From: an uncultured Faecalibacterium sp.
Lineage (GTDB): Bacteria > Bacillota > Clostridia > Oscillospirales > Ruminococcaceae
Length of the DNA stretch: 64,000 bases
Assembly: GCA_944385995.1 (NCBI GenBank)
Contig: CALWZL010000002.1
Span: forward strand, 1 to 64,000
Reading direction: 5' to 3'
The stretch's first letter is position 1, and every line of letters starts with the position of its first letter. Below are positions 1 to 9,372 of the stretch, one piece after another. The position numbers and the translations under genes are program-made. The notes beneath the pieces were generated by a model. That model searched no databases. It was not told where the DNA came from and was given only the letters and a program-made list of their open reading frames with translations.

Positions 1-908
1 AAGAGGACGCCGCCGGCGGTGTCAAAGACGAAGGCGAACAGGCCCAGGGCCAGGATCAGCAGGGTGTCGGGCCGGACGAACTTGTCGGCGGTCATCTGGC
101 TGGCCACCGTCATGCCCAGCAGGATGGTGATGAGGTTGGCCAGGGCGTTCTGGGCGGTCTCGCTGAGGGAATTCAGGACGCCGCACTCACGCAGCAGGTT
201 GCCGAACATCAAAAAGCCCACCAGAGCCACGCTGGCAGGGGCCACCAGGCCGGCCAGGATGGTGACCACTACAGGGAACAGGATCCGGGTGGTATGGGTG
301 ACGCTGCCCTTCTGATAGGACATCCGAATCCGGCGCTCCTTTTTGGTGGTCAGGGCGCGGATCACCGGGGGCTGGACGATGGGCACCAGGGCCATGTAGC
401 TGTAGGCCGCCACCATGATGGGTCCCAGATAGTCGGACATCAGGGTGTTGGCCACGAAGATGGCGGTGGGGCCGTCTGCGGCGCCGATGATGGCGATGGA
501 GGCGGCGTCCTTCAGGGGGAAGAACAGGCCTGCCACGCACAGGGTGAAGAAGATGCCGAACTGGGCGGCTGCGCCGAACAGCATCAGCCAGGGCTTCTCC
601 AGCAGGGGGCCGAAGTCGATCATGGCGCCGATGCCGATGAACAGCAGCAGGGGGAACAGCTCGTTGGACATGCCAGCCTCAAACAGGACCGACAGAGGAC
701 CCTCGGTGTCGCCCTGGGTGATGGCGCCGGACAGGGGCAGGTTGACCAGAATGGTGCCGAAGCCCATGGGCAGCAGCAGGCTGGGCTCCATCTTTTTGGC
801 GATGGCCAGGTAGATCAGCAGGCCGCCGACCACCCACATCACCAGCATCTGCCAGTTCAGGTTCCCGAAGTTCGAGAACAAGTCGAGGAATTGTTCGAGA
901 AAATTCAT
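1..908 (-). CDS. Na+-transporting decarboxylase beta subunit (OadB/GcdB family), C-terminus off window
   Basis: Membrane subunit of a biotin-dependent sodium pump (oxaloacetate, glutaconyl-CoA or methylmalonyl-CoA decarboxylase type); it removes CO2 from carboxybiotin and exports Na+. About 302 residues are present, starting with an ATG at 908 preceded by AAGGAGGT. Several hydrophobic helices are visible. The family motif GAADGPTAIF carries the Na+-coupling Asp, and the stretch YSYMALVPIVQPP carries the conserved Tyr. The family is usually about 370-430 residues, so the last part, including the conserved Ser, lies outside the window. It has its own promoter and a leader of about 160 nt. The substrate cannot be decided without the alpha subunit. 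Confidence 0.93.
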   Translation of the reverse strand, partial: MNFLEQFLDLFSNFGNLNWQMLVMWVVGGLLIYLAIAKKMEPSLLLPMGFGTILVNLPLSGAITQGDTEGPLSVLFEAGMSNELFPLLLFIGIGAMIDFGPLLEKPWLMLFGAAAQFGIFFTLCVAGLFFPLKDAASIAIIGAADGPTAIFVANTLMSDYLGPIMVAAYSYMALVPIVQPPVIRALTTKKERRIRMSYQKGSVTHTTRILFPVVVTILAGLVAPASVALVGFLMFGNLLRECGVLNSLSETAQNALANLITILLGMTVASQMTADKFVRPDTLLILALGLFAFVFDTAGGVL

Positions 909-1073
909 TGTTTCCAAAATACCTCCTTCACGGTTTTGAGCGGACCGCGGCGAAGGCTGGGAACGGACGACTGTTTTGCAGCATAAAAAGAAAGACCCGT
1001 CAGCCGTTGCCGTCTGGCAGATATCCATGGGGGCACACAGGACCCCTCCCCATACCATGTTGCCGCTGACCTT

Positions 1074-1102
1074 ATTATAAAATACAGGCTGAAAAAAGAC
1101 AA
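1074..1102 (-). promoter_or_regulatory. Promoter of the decarboxylase beta gene
   Basis: On the minus strand TTGTCT (1097-1102), a 17-nt spacer and TATAAT (1074-1079). The leader of about 160 nt contains a GTCAGC/GCTGAC pairing, a G-run/C-run pairing and then a T-rich stretch, so an attenuator is possible but weakly supported. Confidence 0.6.
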
Positions 1103-1160
1103 GAGCAAACAGGATTTTGTCGGCGCAAGCCGCCGGATGACAGAAAATAAAAATTACCCG

Positions 1161-1189
1161 TTGACAAAACCTGTCATCGGTGATAGAAT
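1161..1189 (+). promoter_or_regulatory. Upstream copy of the tRNA-Tyr promoter
   Basis: TTGACA (1161-1166), 17 nt, TAGAAT (1184-1189). It lies exactly 140 bp upstream of a very similar promoter at 1301. Both share TTGACAAAA, the pattern TAxAATAAxCAAG and a following GTCCGGCxCAAG. No gene or tRNA is visible between 1196 and 1300. Confidence 0.6.
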
Positions 1190-1300
1190 AAGCAAGCGGT
1201 CCGGCTCAAGCGGCTGGGCAAGCGCCGCAGGGCGGCAGCCTGAACGGAAAAGTCCGGCGCAGTGCTCCGACAAAAAGCAAAAAGAAATCTCAAAAAGAGC

Positions 1301-1329
1301 TTGACAAAATGCTTCACCTGTGGTAAAAT
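1301..1329 (+). promoter_or_regulatory. Promoter of tRNA-Tyr
   Basis: TTGACA (1301-1306), a 17-nt spacer and TAAAAT (1324-1329). The predicted start is near 1336, about 38 nt before the mature tRNA. Confidence 0.8.
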
Positions 1330-1373
1330 AAACAAGTCGTCCGGCACAAGAGAGGGCGGCCAAAACAAAATGA

Positions 1374-1458
1374 GGGCGTGTTCCCGAGTGGCCAATGGGG
1401 ACAGACTGTAAATCTGCTGCTTAATGCTTCGGTGGTTCGAATCCACCCGCGCCCACCA
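1374..1458 (+). tRNA. tRNA-Tyr (anticodon GTA), CCA encoded
   Basis: The acceptor stem GGGCGTG pairs with CGCGCCC with one G:U pair. The D-arm region reads TTCCCGAGTGGCC. The anticodon loop has ACTGTAAATC with GTA in the middle. A long class II variable arm follows, then the T-arm GGTGGTTCGAATCCACC, a discriminator A and an encoded CCA. The long variable arm with anticodon GTA is diagnostic of bacterial tRNA-Tyr. Confidence 0.96.
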
Positions 1459-1459
1459 G

Positions 1460-1492
1460 ATCCCGAGTACCTTGGTACTCGGGATTTTTTTG
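1460..1492 (+). terminator. Intrinsic terminator of tRNA-Tyr
   Basis: A perfect 12-bp stem (ATCCCGAGTACC and its complement) with a tiny TT loop is followed by a run of seven T. Confidence 0.92.
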
Positions 1493-1561
1493 TTGTGGAA
1501 ACAGACCCTGATTGGGAGAAAGCGAATCCCGCGGAAAGGGCGGAATTGCCGCACAAAACAA

Positions 1562-1605
1562 AAACACCGGAGAGGAGCCTTTGAGGCTGAACTCTTCCGG
1601 TGTTT
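1562..1605 (-). terminator. Terminator of the FMN-binding lipoprotein gene
   Basis: On the minus strand AAACACCGGA pairs with TCCGGTGTTT, with an inner AGCC/GGCT pairing, followed by TTTTTGTTTTG. It lies about 85 nt past the stop codon of the gene at 1691. Confidence 0.8.
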
Positions 1606-1690
1606 GCGCAGGGCGTCGGCGGTTTGACCACAGACGCCGCTTTATACCGATCTGCAGGATTTTGAAATGATGGAAAAGGCGAGAAGAACC

Positions 1691-2251
1691 TTATTCAGCG
1701 GTCTCAGAAACCACGATGGTCTGATCGGGCTCACCCTCGGCCTCGATGGCTGCCAGCATTGCGCGGGCGTTGTTGGAAGCCATGGTGGCGCCGGTGATGC
1801 CGTCGATGTCAGCCGAAGTGCCGGCCTCCAGAATGTTCTCGCTCAGCTGAGGAATCCAGTCGGCGGGAGCGGGGTCCATGGGATAGGTGTCGGGGGAGAC
1901 TTCGCTCTTCTTGTTGCCGTCGGCGTCGTAGCTCTCGAAGCTGGCGGAAACAATCTTGCCGTCCTTGTACTCCACAACCAGCTCATCGCGCCAGCCGTAG
2001 GAAGCCTCGGTTGCAGCGTCGTCCATCTGAGCGGTGTAGACGCCGTCAGCCTTCACGGCAGCGGCAGTGTTCTCCTCCACAGTGCTGTCAGCGGCGCTCT
2101 CTGCGGTGCTGGCTGCGCTGTCGGCCGTGCTGCTTGCGGCAGAGCTGGCCACGCTGCTGGCTGCGGTGCTGGCGGCGGAATCACTGCTGCAGCCCACCAG
2201 GGCCAGCAGGGCGGTAACGGCGGCAATCGCCATCAAAATCTTCTTCTTCAT
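1691..2251 (-). CDS. Secreted FMN-binding-domain lipoprotein
   Basis: A 186-residue exported lipoprotein. A Lys-rich start, a hydrophobic core and the lipobox LVGC are followed by a Ser/Ala-rich linker (about residues 20-60). One FMN_bind domain follows, with the flavinylation-type motif DGITGATMASN, in which the Thr of TGAT would carry FMN through a phosphoester bond placed by ApbE. I chose the ATG at 2251 because AGGAGGA lies 9 nt upstream; a second in-frame ATG at 2272 overlaps that site. Such proteins relay electrons outside the membrane. The domain resembles the N-terminus of the flavin reductase at 12233, so they could be partners (inference). No apbE is visible in the window. Confidence 0.88.
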   Translation of the reverse strand: MKKKILMAIAAVTALLALVGCSSDSAASTAASSVASSAASSTADSAASTAESAADSTVEENTAAAVKADGVYTAQMDDAATEASYGWRDELVVEYKDGKIVSASFESYDADGNKKSEVSPDTYPMDPAPADWIPQLSENILEAGTSADIDGITGATMASNNARAMLAAIEAEGEPDQTIVVSETAE

Positions 2252-2312
2252 AGTATGCAATCCTCCTAACAACTTTCCTGTTCACAGCATCGTCATAAAT
2301 TGCGTAACAAGA

Positions 2313-2341
2313 ATAATAGCAATTCTACCTGAGTTTGTCAA
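2313..2341 (-). promoter_or_regulatory. Promoter of the FMN-binding lipoprotein gene
   Basis: On the minus strand TTGACA (2336-2341), a 17-nt spacer and TATTAT (2313-2318). The RBS and ATG follow about 50 nt downstream. Confidence 0.8.
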
Positions 2342-2729
2342 GGGTAATCCGGTCAAATGGATTTATGATGGAAAATGAAAAGATAATATGGCTATATTTT
2401 TTGAACAATGAAGAACGGAACTGCATACTTCGCTTTCCCGGTGAGAAATGCAGCGGGCGGTCTGGACCGATTCACAGGGGAGAGGACGGGCTTTTGAGGC
2501 TGCCGGGAGCCGGAAACGGCCCTGATGTGTACAAAATTTTAACTGGCTTGTGTAAAATATCCACAATCCAAAAAGGAAAAACGGCAAAATATTACATTAT
2601 TGCACAAAGAATGGACGTGAAATTGGTGCGGTATTCCATCTGGCTTTCGGGAACCAAGTAGGATATAGTAGAACCATGATACAAAGTGTGCCATTTTGCT
2701 GCGTGCTTGTGGCAACCAAGGAGGAGAGA
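2342..2729 (+). promoter_or_regulatory. Leader and regulatory region upstream of dctPQM
   Basis: A 388-bp intergenic region with no credible gene. A weak promoter candidate is TTGAAC (2401-2406), 17 nt, CATACT (2424-2429). Two direct repeats, TGTGTACAAAAT at 2526-2537 and TGTGTAAAAT at 2549-2558, start 23 bp apart and could bind a regulator, since TRAP operons are often under two-component control. No known riboswitch is recognised. Confidence 0.35.
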
Positions 2730-3758
2730 ATGCTTATGAAAAAAATTTCTCGCCGCTCGTTCCTGGCGGCGATGGCCGTGCTGGCAGCGGGCGGATTGGC
2801 CGGTTGTGCCGGTTCAGCTGACAACGGCCTGCAAATCATCCGCATTGGGCACAACCAGTCCACCAACCACCCCACCCACACCGGCCTTCTGGCCTTTGAG
2901 GAGTACATCGAGGGGCAGCTGGGGGACAAGTACGATGTCCAGATCTTCCCCAGTGAGCTTTTGGGTTCTCAGAATGAGATGGTGCAGCTGACCCAGACCG
3001 GCGCGATTACCTTCTGTGTGGCTTCCAACTCCCTGTTGGAGACTTTCTCGGAGAACTACACCCTGTTCAACCTGCCCTACCTGTTCTCCAGCGCGGAGGC
3101 CTATCATGCCTCGATGGACGACCCCGACATTGTGGGGCCCATCTTTGAGTCCACCAAGCAGGCAGGCTTTGAGGCGGTGACCTGGCTGGACGCCGGCACC
3201 CGCAACTTCTACACCATCAAGACCCCCATCAACACCCCCGCCGACCTGCGGGGCCTCAAGATCCGTGTGCAGCAGTCGCCCACCAACGTTCGGATGATGG
3301 AACTGCTGGGCGGTTCGGCCACACCCATGGGCTTCGGCGACGTGTACACGGCCCTGCAGTCCCAGATGCTGGACGGCGCCGAGAACAACGAGCTGGCCCT
3401 GACCGACAACGGCCACGGCGATGTCTGCAAATACTATTCCTACACCATGCACCAGATGATCCCCGACATCCTGATCGGCAACCTGGGCTTCATGGATGGA
3501 CTGAGCGAGGAAGAGCGTGCCATCTTTGACGAGGGCTTCCAGATCGTCAACCAGACCCAGCGGGAGGCCTGGGGCAACGCGGTGGAGGCCGCCAAGGAGA
3601 AGGCCCAGAACGAGCAGGGGGTCAACTTCATCTATCCCGACATCACCCCCTTCCAGGAGGCCGTGGCCCCCATGCACGAGGAGATGCTGGAAGAATATCC
3701 CGACCTGGCCCCCATCTATGAGCTGATCCAGGCCCACAACGCCGAGTATGAGGCCTGA
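2730..3758 (+). CDS. TRAP transporter substrate-binding lipoprotein, DctP family
   Basis: Extracytoplasmic solute receptor of a tripartite ATP-independent transporter, 342 residues. The N-terminus has a twin-arginine-like ISRRSF segment, a hydrophobic stretch and a lipobox ending in LAGC, so it is lipid-anchored outside the membrane. The body is DctP-like, with RIGHNQSTNHPTHTGL early and the conserved region LRGLKIRVQQSPTNVRM, whose Arg normally salt-bridges an organic acid carboxylate. The ATG at 2730 has AAGGAGG five nt upstream; an ATG at 2736 is an alternative. It forms an operon with the two permeases. The ligand is probably a carboxylate or sugar acid; the exact ligand is unknown. Confidence 0.93.
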   Translation: MLMKKISRRSFLAAMAVLAAGGLAGCAGSADNGLQIIRIGHNQSTNHPTHTGLLAFEEYIEGQLGDKYDVQIFPSELLGSQNEMVQLTQTGAITFCVASNSLLETFSENYTLFNLPYLFSSAEAYHASMDDPDIVGPIFESTKQAGFEAVTWLDAGTRNFYTIKTPINTPADLRGLKIRVQQSPTNVRMMELLGGSATPMGFGDVYTALQSQMLDGAENNELALTDNGHGDVCKYYSYTMHQMIPDILIGNLGFMDGLSEEERAIFDEGFQIVNQTQREAWGNAVEAAKEKAQNEQGVNFIYPDITPFQEAVAPMHEEMLEEYPDLAPIYELIQAHNAEYEA

Positions 3759-3785
3759 GCGCGAGAAAGGAAGGTGTCCAACGTT

Positions 3786-4265
3786 ATGCAATCCATCCGT
3801 AAGGTGCTGAATACCATCATGAATGGTTTGGCCGGGATCAGCCTCATCGCCATGACGGCGCTGACCGTCTGGCAGGTTTTCACCCGGTACGTCCTGAATA
3901 ATCCCTCCACCTGGTCCGAGGAACTGGTGGGCTATCTGTTCGCCTGGGCCAGCCTGTTCGGCGCGTCCCTGATTACCGGCGAGCGGGGCCACATGAATAT
4001 CCCGGTGGTGGTGGAAATGATGCCCGCCGCCCTGCAAAAATTCTTTGCCATCTTCGGCGAGCTAATCGCCATGGCCTTCTCCGGCATCATTCTGGTGTAC
4101 GGCGGCTATGCCATCACCCAGCTGGCCATGGGCCAGATGACCTCCTCTCTGGGGGTTGCGGTGGGTGTGTTCTACATCACCATGCCGGTCTGCGGTGTCA
4201 TCAATATCCTGTACACCGTCCTCAACATCTACGACATCTGCAAAGGCAAGAAGGAGGCAGCGTAA
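3786..4265 (+). CDS. TRAP transporter small permease, DctQ family
   Basis: Four-helix small membrane subunit, 159 residues from the ATG at 3786. A GTG at 3774 is in frame but directly abuts the AAAGGAAGG ribosome site, so the later ATG is preferred. The family pattern is clear: WQVFTRYVLNNPSTWSEELVGYLFAW, with the acidic pair after a Trp, then an RGHMNI segment. It lies 27 nt after dctP and ends 3 nt before dctM. It pairs with DctM to couple solute uptake to a Na+ gradient. The decarboxylase encoded at 1-908 is the type of pump that could maintain such a gradient (inference). Confidence 0.93.
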   Translation: MQSIRKVLNTIMNGLAGISLIAMTALTVWQVFTRYVLNNPSTWSEELVGYLFAWASLFGASLITGERGHMNIPVVVEMMPAALQKFFAIFGELIAMAFSGIILVYGGYAITQLAMGQMTSSLGVAVGVFYITMPVCGVINILYTVLNIYDICKGKKEAA

Positions 4266-4268
4266 GTT

Positions 4269-5570
4269 ATGGCCATGCAATCTCTTGGGATGATTATCAT
4301 CATCCTTGCGGTGCTGCTGGTGGTGGGCGTGCCTATTTCCTACTCCATCGGCATCGCCTCTCTGTTCACCATCCTGCAAACCGTTCCCCTGGATATCTCG
4401 GTGGTCACCGGCGCCCAGCGCATCTTTGTGGGCATGAGTAAATTCAGCCTGACGGCCATACCCTTCTTCATTCTGGCGGGCAACCTGATGAACCAGGGCG
4501 GCATCGCCAAGCGACTGGTCAACTTCGTCATGGCCATTCTGGGCAAGCTGCCCGGCGCCCTGCTGGTGACCAACGTCGGCGCCAACGCCCTCTTCGGCGC
4601 CATTTCGGGCTCGGCTTCGGCCGCGGCCGCCGCCGTCGGTTCCATGGTCCGTGAGGGCGAAGAGGAGCAGGGCTACGACGAGGCCCTCTGCGCCGCCACC
4701 AACGGCGCTTCGGCTCCCTCCGGCCTGCTGATTCCTCCCTCCAATGCACTGATTACCTACTCCCTGGCTGCCGGCGGCACCTCGGTGGCCGCCCTGTTCA
4801 TGGCAGGCTATCTGCCCGGCATCATCTGGGCGATCTGCTGCATGGTGGTGGCCATCATCATCGCCAAGAAGAAGGGCTACAAGGGCACCTCCGGCAAATT
4901 CAGCTGGGCGACCCTGGGCAAAGCCACCCTGCAGGCCATTCCGTCCCTGTCCCTGATTGTCGTGGTCATCGGCGGCATCGTTGCCGGTGTCTTCAGCGCC
5001 ACCGAGGGCTCGGCCATCGCCGTGGTGTACGCCCTGATTCTGGGCATCTGCTACCGCAACATCACCCTCAAGAGCTTCTGGAACATCGTGGTGGACAGCG
5101 CCAAGATGAGCGGCATGGTGGTCTTTCTGATCGGCGTGTCCAACATTCTGGGCTGGGTCATGGCCTTCCTGCAGATCCCGCAGGCCGTCTCCGCCGCTCT
5201 GCTGGGCATCACCGATAACCCCATCATCATCCTGCTGATCATGAACGTGATCCTGCTCATCGCCGGCACCTTCATGGACGTCACCCCCGCCATCCTGATC
5301 TTCACCCCGCTCTTCCTGCCCATCGTGCAGACCTTCGGGATGGACCCCATCCACTTTGGTCTGGTGCTGGTGTATAACCTCTGCATCGGCAACATCACCC
5401 CGCCGGTGGGCAATACCCTGTTTGTGGCCATCAAGGTGGGCCGCACCAGCCTTGCCAAGACCATGCCCTACATGCTGTGCTACTATGTAGCTATTCTGCT
5501 GGGCCTGATGCTGGTGACCTATGTCCCGGCCATCAGTATGGCGCTGCCCCAGATGGCCGGTCTGGCCTAA
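4269..5570 (+). CDS. TRAP transporter large permease, DctM family
   Basis: Twelve-helix secondary transporter subunit, 433 residues, the usual length. Family hallmarks are visible: SGSASAAAAAVGSM, a PPSNALITYS loop, GTFMDVTPAILIFTPLFLPI and NLCIGNITPPVGNTLFVA. The last two form the Na+/substrate-binding hairpin motifs of DctM proteins. The start at 4269 is preceded by AAGGAGG 12 nt upstream, inside the end of dctQ. A strong terminator follows at 5606, so dctPQM is a complete three-gene operon. Confidence 0.95.
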   Translation: MAMQSLGMIIIILAVLLVVGVPISYSIGIASLFTILQTVPLDISVVTGAQRIFVGMSKFSLTAIPFFILAGNLMNQGGIAKRLVNFVMAILGKLPGALLVTNVGANALFGAISGSASAAAAAVGSMVREGEEEQGYDEALCAATNGASAPSGLLIPPSNALITYSLAAGGTSVAALFMAGYLPGIIWAICCMVVAIIIAKKKGYKGTSGKFSWATLGKATLQAIPSLSLIVVVIGGIVAGVFSATEGSAIAVVYALILGICYRNITLKSFWNIVVDSAKMSGMVVFLIGVSNILGWVMAFLQIPQAVSAALLGITDNPIIILLIMNVILLIAGTFMDVTPAILIFTPLFLPIVQTFGMDPIHFGLVLVYNLCIGNITPPVGNTLFVAIKVGRTSLAKTMPYMLCYYVAILLGLMLVTYVPAISMALPQMAGLA

Positions 5571-5605
5571 AGGGACAGCCTCTCCTGGCTCCAATCCCAA
5601 AACCC

Positions 5606-5653
5606 AAAGCGGCGCTTTCCGGGCCGGTCGAGCCCGAAAAGCGCCGCTTTTCC
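5606..5653 (+). terminator. Terminator of dctPQM
   Basis: AAAGCGGCGCTTT pairs with AAAGCGCCGCTTT around a loop containing a GGGC/GCCC pairing, followed by a short T run. Confidence 0.85.
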
Positions 5654-5764
5654 TGTCCCCGGGGAAAGTCCCGGCGGAGCGGTTGAAACCCTTTTGGACC
5701 GGCCTCTCTGGCCGGGAGAGAAGGGGGGACAGGCCGGGGACCCGGACGATTCGGGCCAAACGGC

Positions 5765-5809
5765 AGAACGCCGCCCGCCTGCTCTGGAAAGCAGACGGGC
5801 GGCGTTCTT
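5765..5809. terminator. Probable terminator hairpin between dctM and the PTS gene
   Basis: AGAACGCCGCCCG pairs with CGGGCGGCGTTCT, and inner CTGCT/AGCAG also pairs. The T tract is weak in both directions. It lies 34 nt beyond the stop codon of the minus-strand PTS gene, so it most likely ends that operon. Confidence 0.6.
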
Positions 5810-5842
5810 ATGGAAGCAATGAGGAGGAGAAAAGCAAGGGTG

Positions 5843-8002
<2,160 letters not shown>

Positions 8003-8092
8003 TCAGTTGGTGGGTGAATGATGGAAAACGGACCGCAGCCTCTCAGGGCAGTGGAGGCCGCAGCTATTGGGTCTGCGCCGACGGCGCAGGAC

Positions 8093-8974
8093 TTACGGGG
8101 TGACATCGGAGGCAGCGTCCCGGCGCAGGCCGCCCGCTACCCGCTTGAGGTGGATGGTCAGATAGATCAGTTCCTCCTGGGAGAGTTCCTTGTGCCAGGT
8201 GTTGCGGACATATTCGGCCACGCACTGGGCGCATTTGTAGTGGAGGGCGCAGCTGCGGGCAATCATTTCCCGGAAGGCGGCGTCTCCCTCGTCGGTGCTG
8301 TCGGGGATCATCTTGTCCTGGAACAGCCGCTGGGCAAAGTACCGCAGATGAATCACAAACCGGCTGAAATCCAGGGATTCCCGGTCAAAGGTCCCCAGGT
8401 CCCGGTAAAAGTATTCCACCACTTCCACCGCCCCGTCGATGAGGCGGGTGATGTCGTACATCTCGCTCATATCGGTGTTGAGCTCGGCGTTGACGATGTG
8501 GAGGGCGATGAAGGCAGCCTCGTCGGCGTTGAGCTCCACCCCGCACTGGGTGCGGACCATGTCCAGGCATTTCTGGCCCAGATGGTACTCGGTGGGGTAA
8601 TAGCAGAGGATGCTGCCGGCCAGGGGGTTCTTGAACTCAATCCCCTGGGCCTTGCGCTGGATGGCAAAGCTGATGTGATCGGCCAGGGTGATGAGGAGGG
8701 ATTCGTTGAGGGGCTGGCGGATTTCGGAGCGGATGGTCTCGATCATCTGTTCGGTCAGGTGGAGATGTTCCAGGGGGATCTGTTCCACCAGTTCCCGCAG
8801 CCGGCGCTGACCGGTCTTGTCCTCCATCCGGTAGATTTTTTCCACGCCCCCGGAGTCCACGAACTGGCCCACCTTCCGGCCGAACCCCAGGCCCCGGCCG
8901 GTGACAATGCTCTCGTGTCCCTTTTCGTCGATGACGCACAGGATGTTGTTGTTGATGACTTTTTTGATGCGCAT
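8093..8974 (-). CDS. BglG/LicT-family transcriptional antiterminator
   Basis: RNA-binding antiterminator of 293 residues. The N-terminal CAT domain (residues 1-56, starting MRIKKVINNNILCV) binds a RAT hairpin. PRD1 (about 65-170) carries His100 and His159. PRD2 (about 175-285) carries His209 and His275. These are the sites where PTS proteins phosphorylate the family to switch it with sugar supply. A RAT overlapping a terminator lies directly upstream, so the gene controls its own operon, which includes EIICBA. The RAT looks like the LicT/BglG type, whereas EIICBA is glucose-type, so licT versus glcT naming is left open. Confidence 0.95.
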   Translation of the reverse strand: MRIKKVINNNILCVIDEKGHESIVTGRGLGFGRKVGQFVDSGGVEKIYRMEDKTGQRRLRELVEQIPLEHLHLTEQMIETIRSEIRQPLNESLLITLADHISFAIQRKAQGIEFKNPLAGSILCYYPTEYHLGQKCLDMVRTQCGVELNADEAAFIALHIVNAELNTDMSEMYDITRLIDGAVEVVEYFYRDLGTFDRESLDFSRFVIHLRYFAQRLFQDKMIPDSTDEGDAAFREMIARSCALHYKCAQCVAEYVRNTWHKELSQEELIYLTIHLKRVAGGLRRDAASDVTP

Positions 8975-9024
8975 CCTGCCGCCTCCTTGTCGCAGTCTGC
9001 TTGTGATTCAGGTAAAACCGGCAA

Positions 9025-9086
9025 AAGAAAAACCAACCCCTGCAATGCCTCTCTTTCAAAGATGAAAAGACATCCACGGAGTTGGT
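9025..9086 (-). terminator. Leader terminator of the antiterminator-PTS operon
   Basis: On the minus strand ACCAACTCC (9078-9086) pairs with GGGGTTGGT (9032-9040), followed by TTTTCTTTT. Its upstream arm shares three bases with the RAT, so a folded RAT excludes the terminator. Confidence 0.85.
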
Positions 9087-9112
9087 CTAGCCCGCATCAC
9101 CGGTAACAATCC
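9084..9112 (-). promoter_or_regulatory. RAT (ribonucleic antiterminator) site
   Basis: A 29-nt minus-strand element beginning GGATTGTTACCGG and ending GCGGGCTAGACC, closely matching the LicT/BglG RAT pattern (GGATTGTTACT... GCAGGCAAAACC). It sits between the promoter and the leader terminator and overlaps the terminator by three nt, the usual arrangement for BglG-family control. Confidence 0.9.
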
Positions 9113-9120
9113 AACCAATG

Positions 9121-9184
9121 AGTCTGCCACAGTGCAGACTTTAATGATTGTCTATAAAATACCATGCAGCTAGGTAAATGTCAA
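9121..9184 (-). promoter_or_regulatory. Promoter and dyad upstream of the RAT
   Basis: On the minus strand TTGACA (9179-9184), a 17-nt spacer and TATTTT (9156-9161). Between the start site and the RAT lies an inverted repeat AGTCTGC-6 nt-GCAGACT (9121-9140), which could be an operator or a leader hairpin. Confidence 0.75.
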
Positions 9185-9286
9185 CAGAAATCGCAGATGC
9201 AGGCACTATTTCGGCAGGTTGTTGGTTTTTAAGACCGACTTTGATGGGATGATATTCCAGCCCCCGGAAAGGCGCTTGGATACCAA

Positions 9287-9323
9287 AGGAAAAGACGGCA
9301 TGACCGGTTTCCATGCCGTCTTT
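9287..9323 (-). terminator. Terminator of the iron-sulfur protein-ldh operon
   Basis: On the minus strand AAAGACGGCATG pairs with CATGCCGTCTTT and is followed by TTCCTTT; it lies about 50 nt after the ldh stop. Confidence 0.82.
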
Positions 9324-9372
9324 GTGAAACACGCCGGACCAGGGGAAAAAGCGCCTGGCGGCATGGATGCGA

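Noticed and set aside
1378..1627. Small open frames across the tRNA-Tyr region
   Set aside because: They run through a complete tRNA and its terminator and have no RBS.
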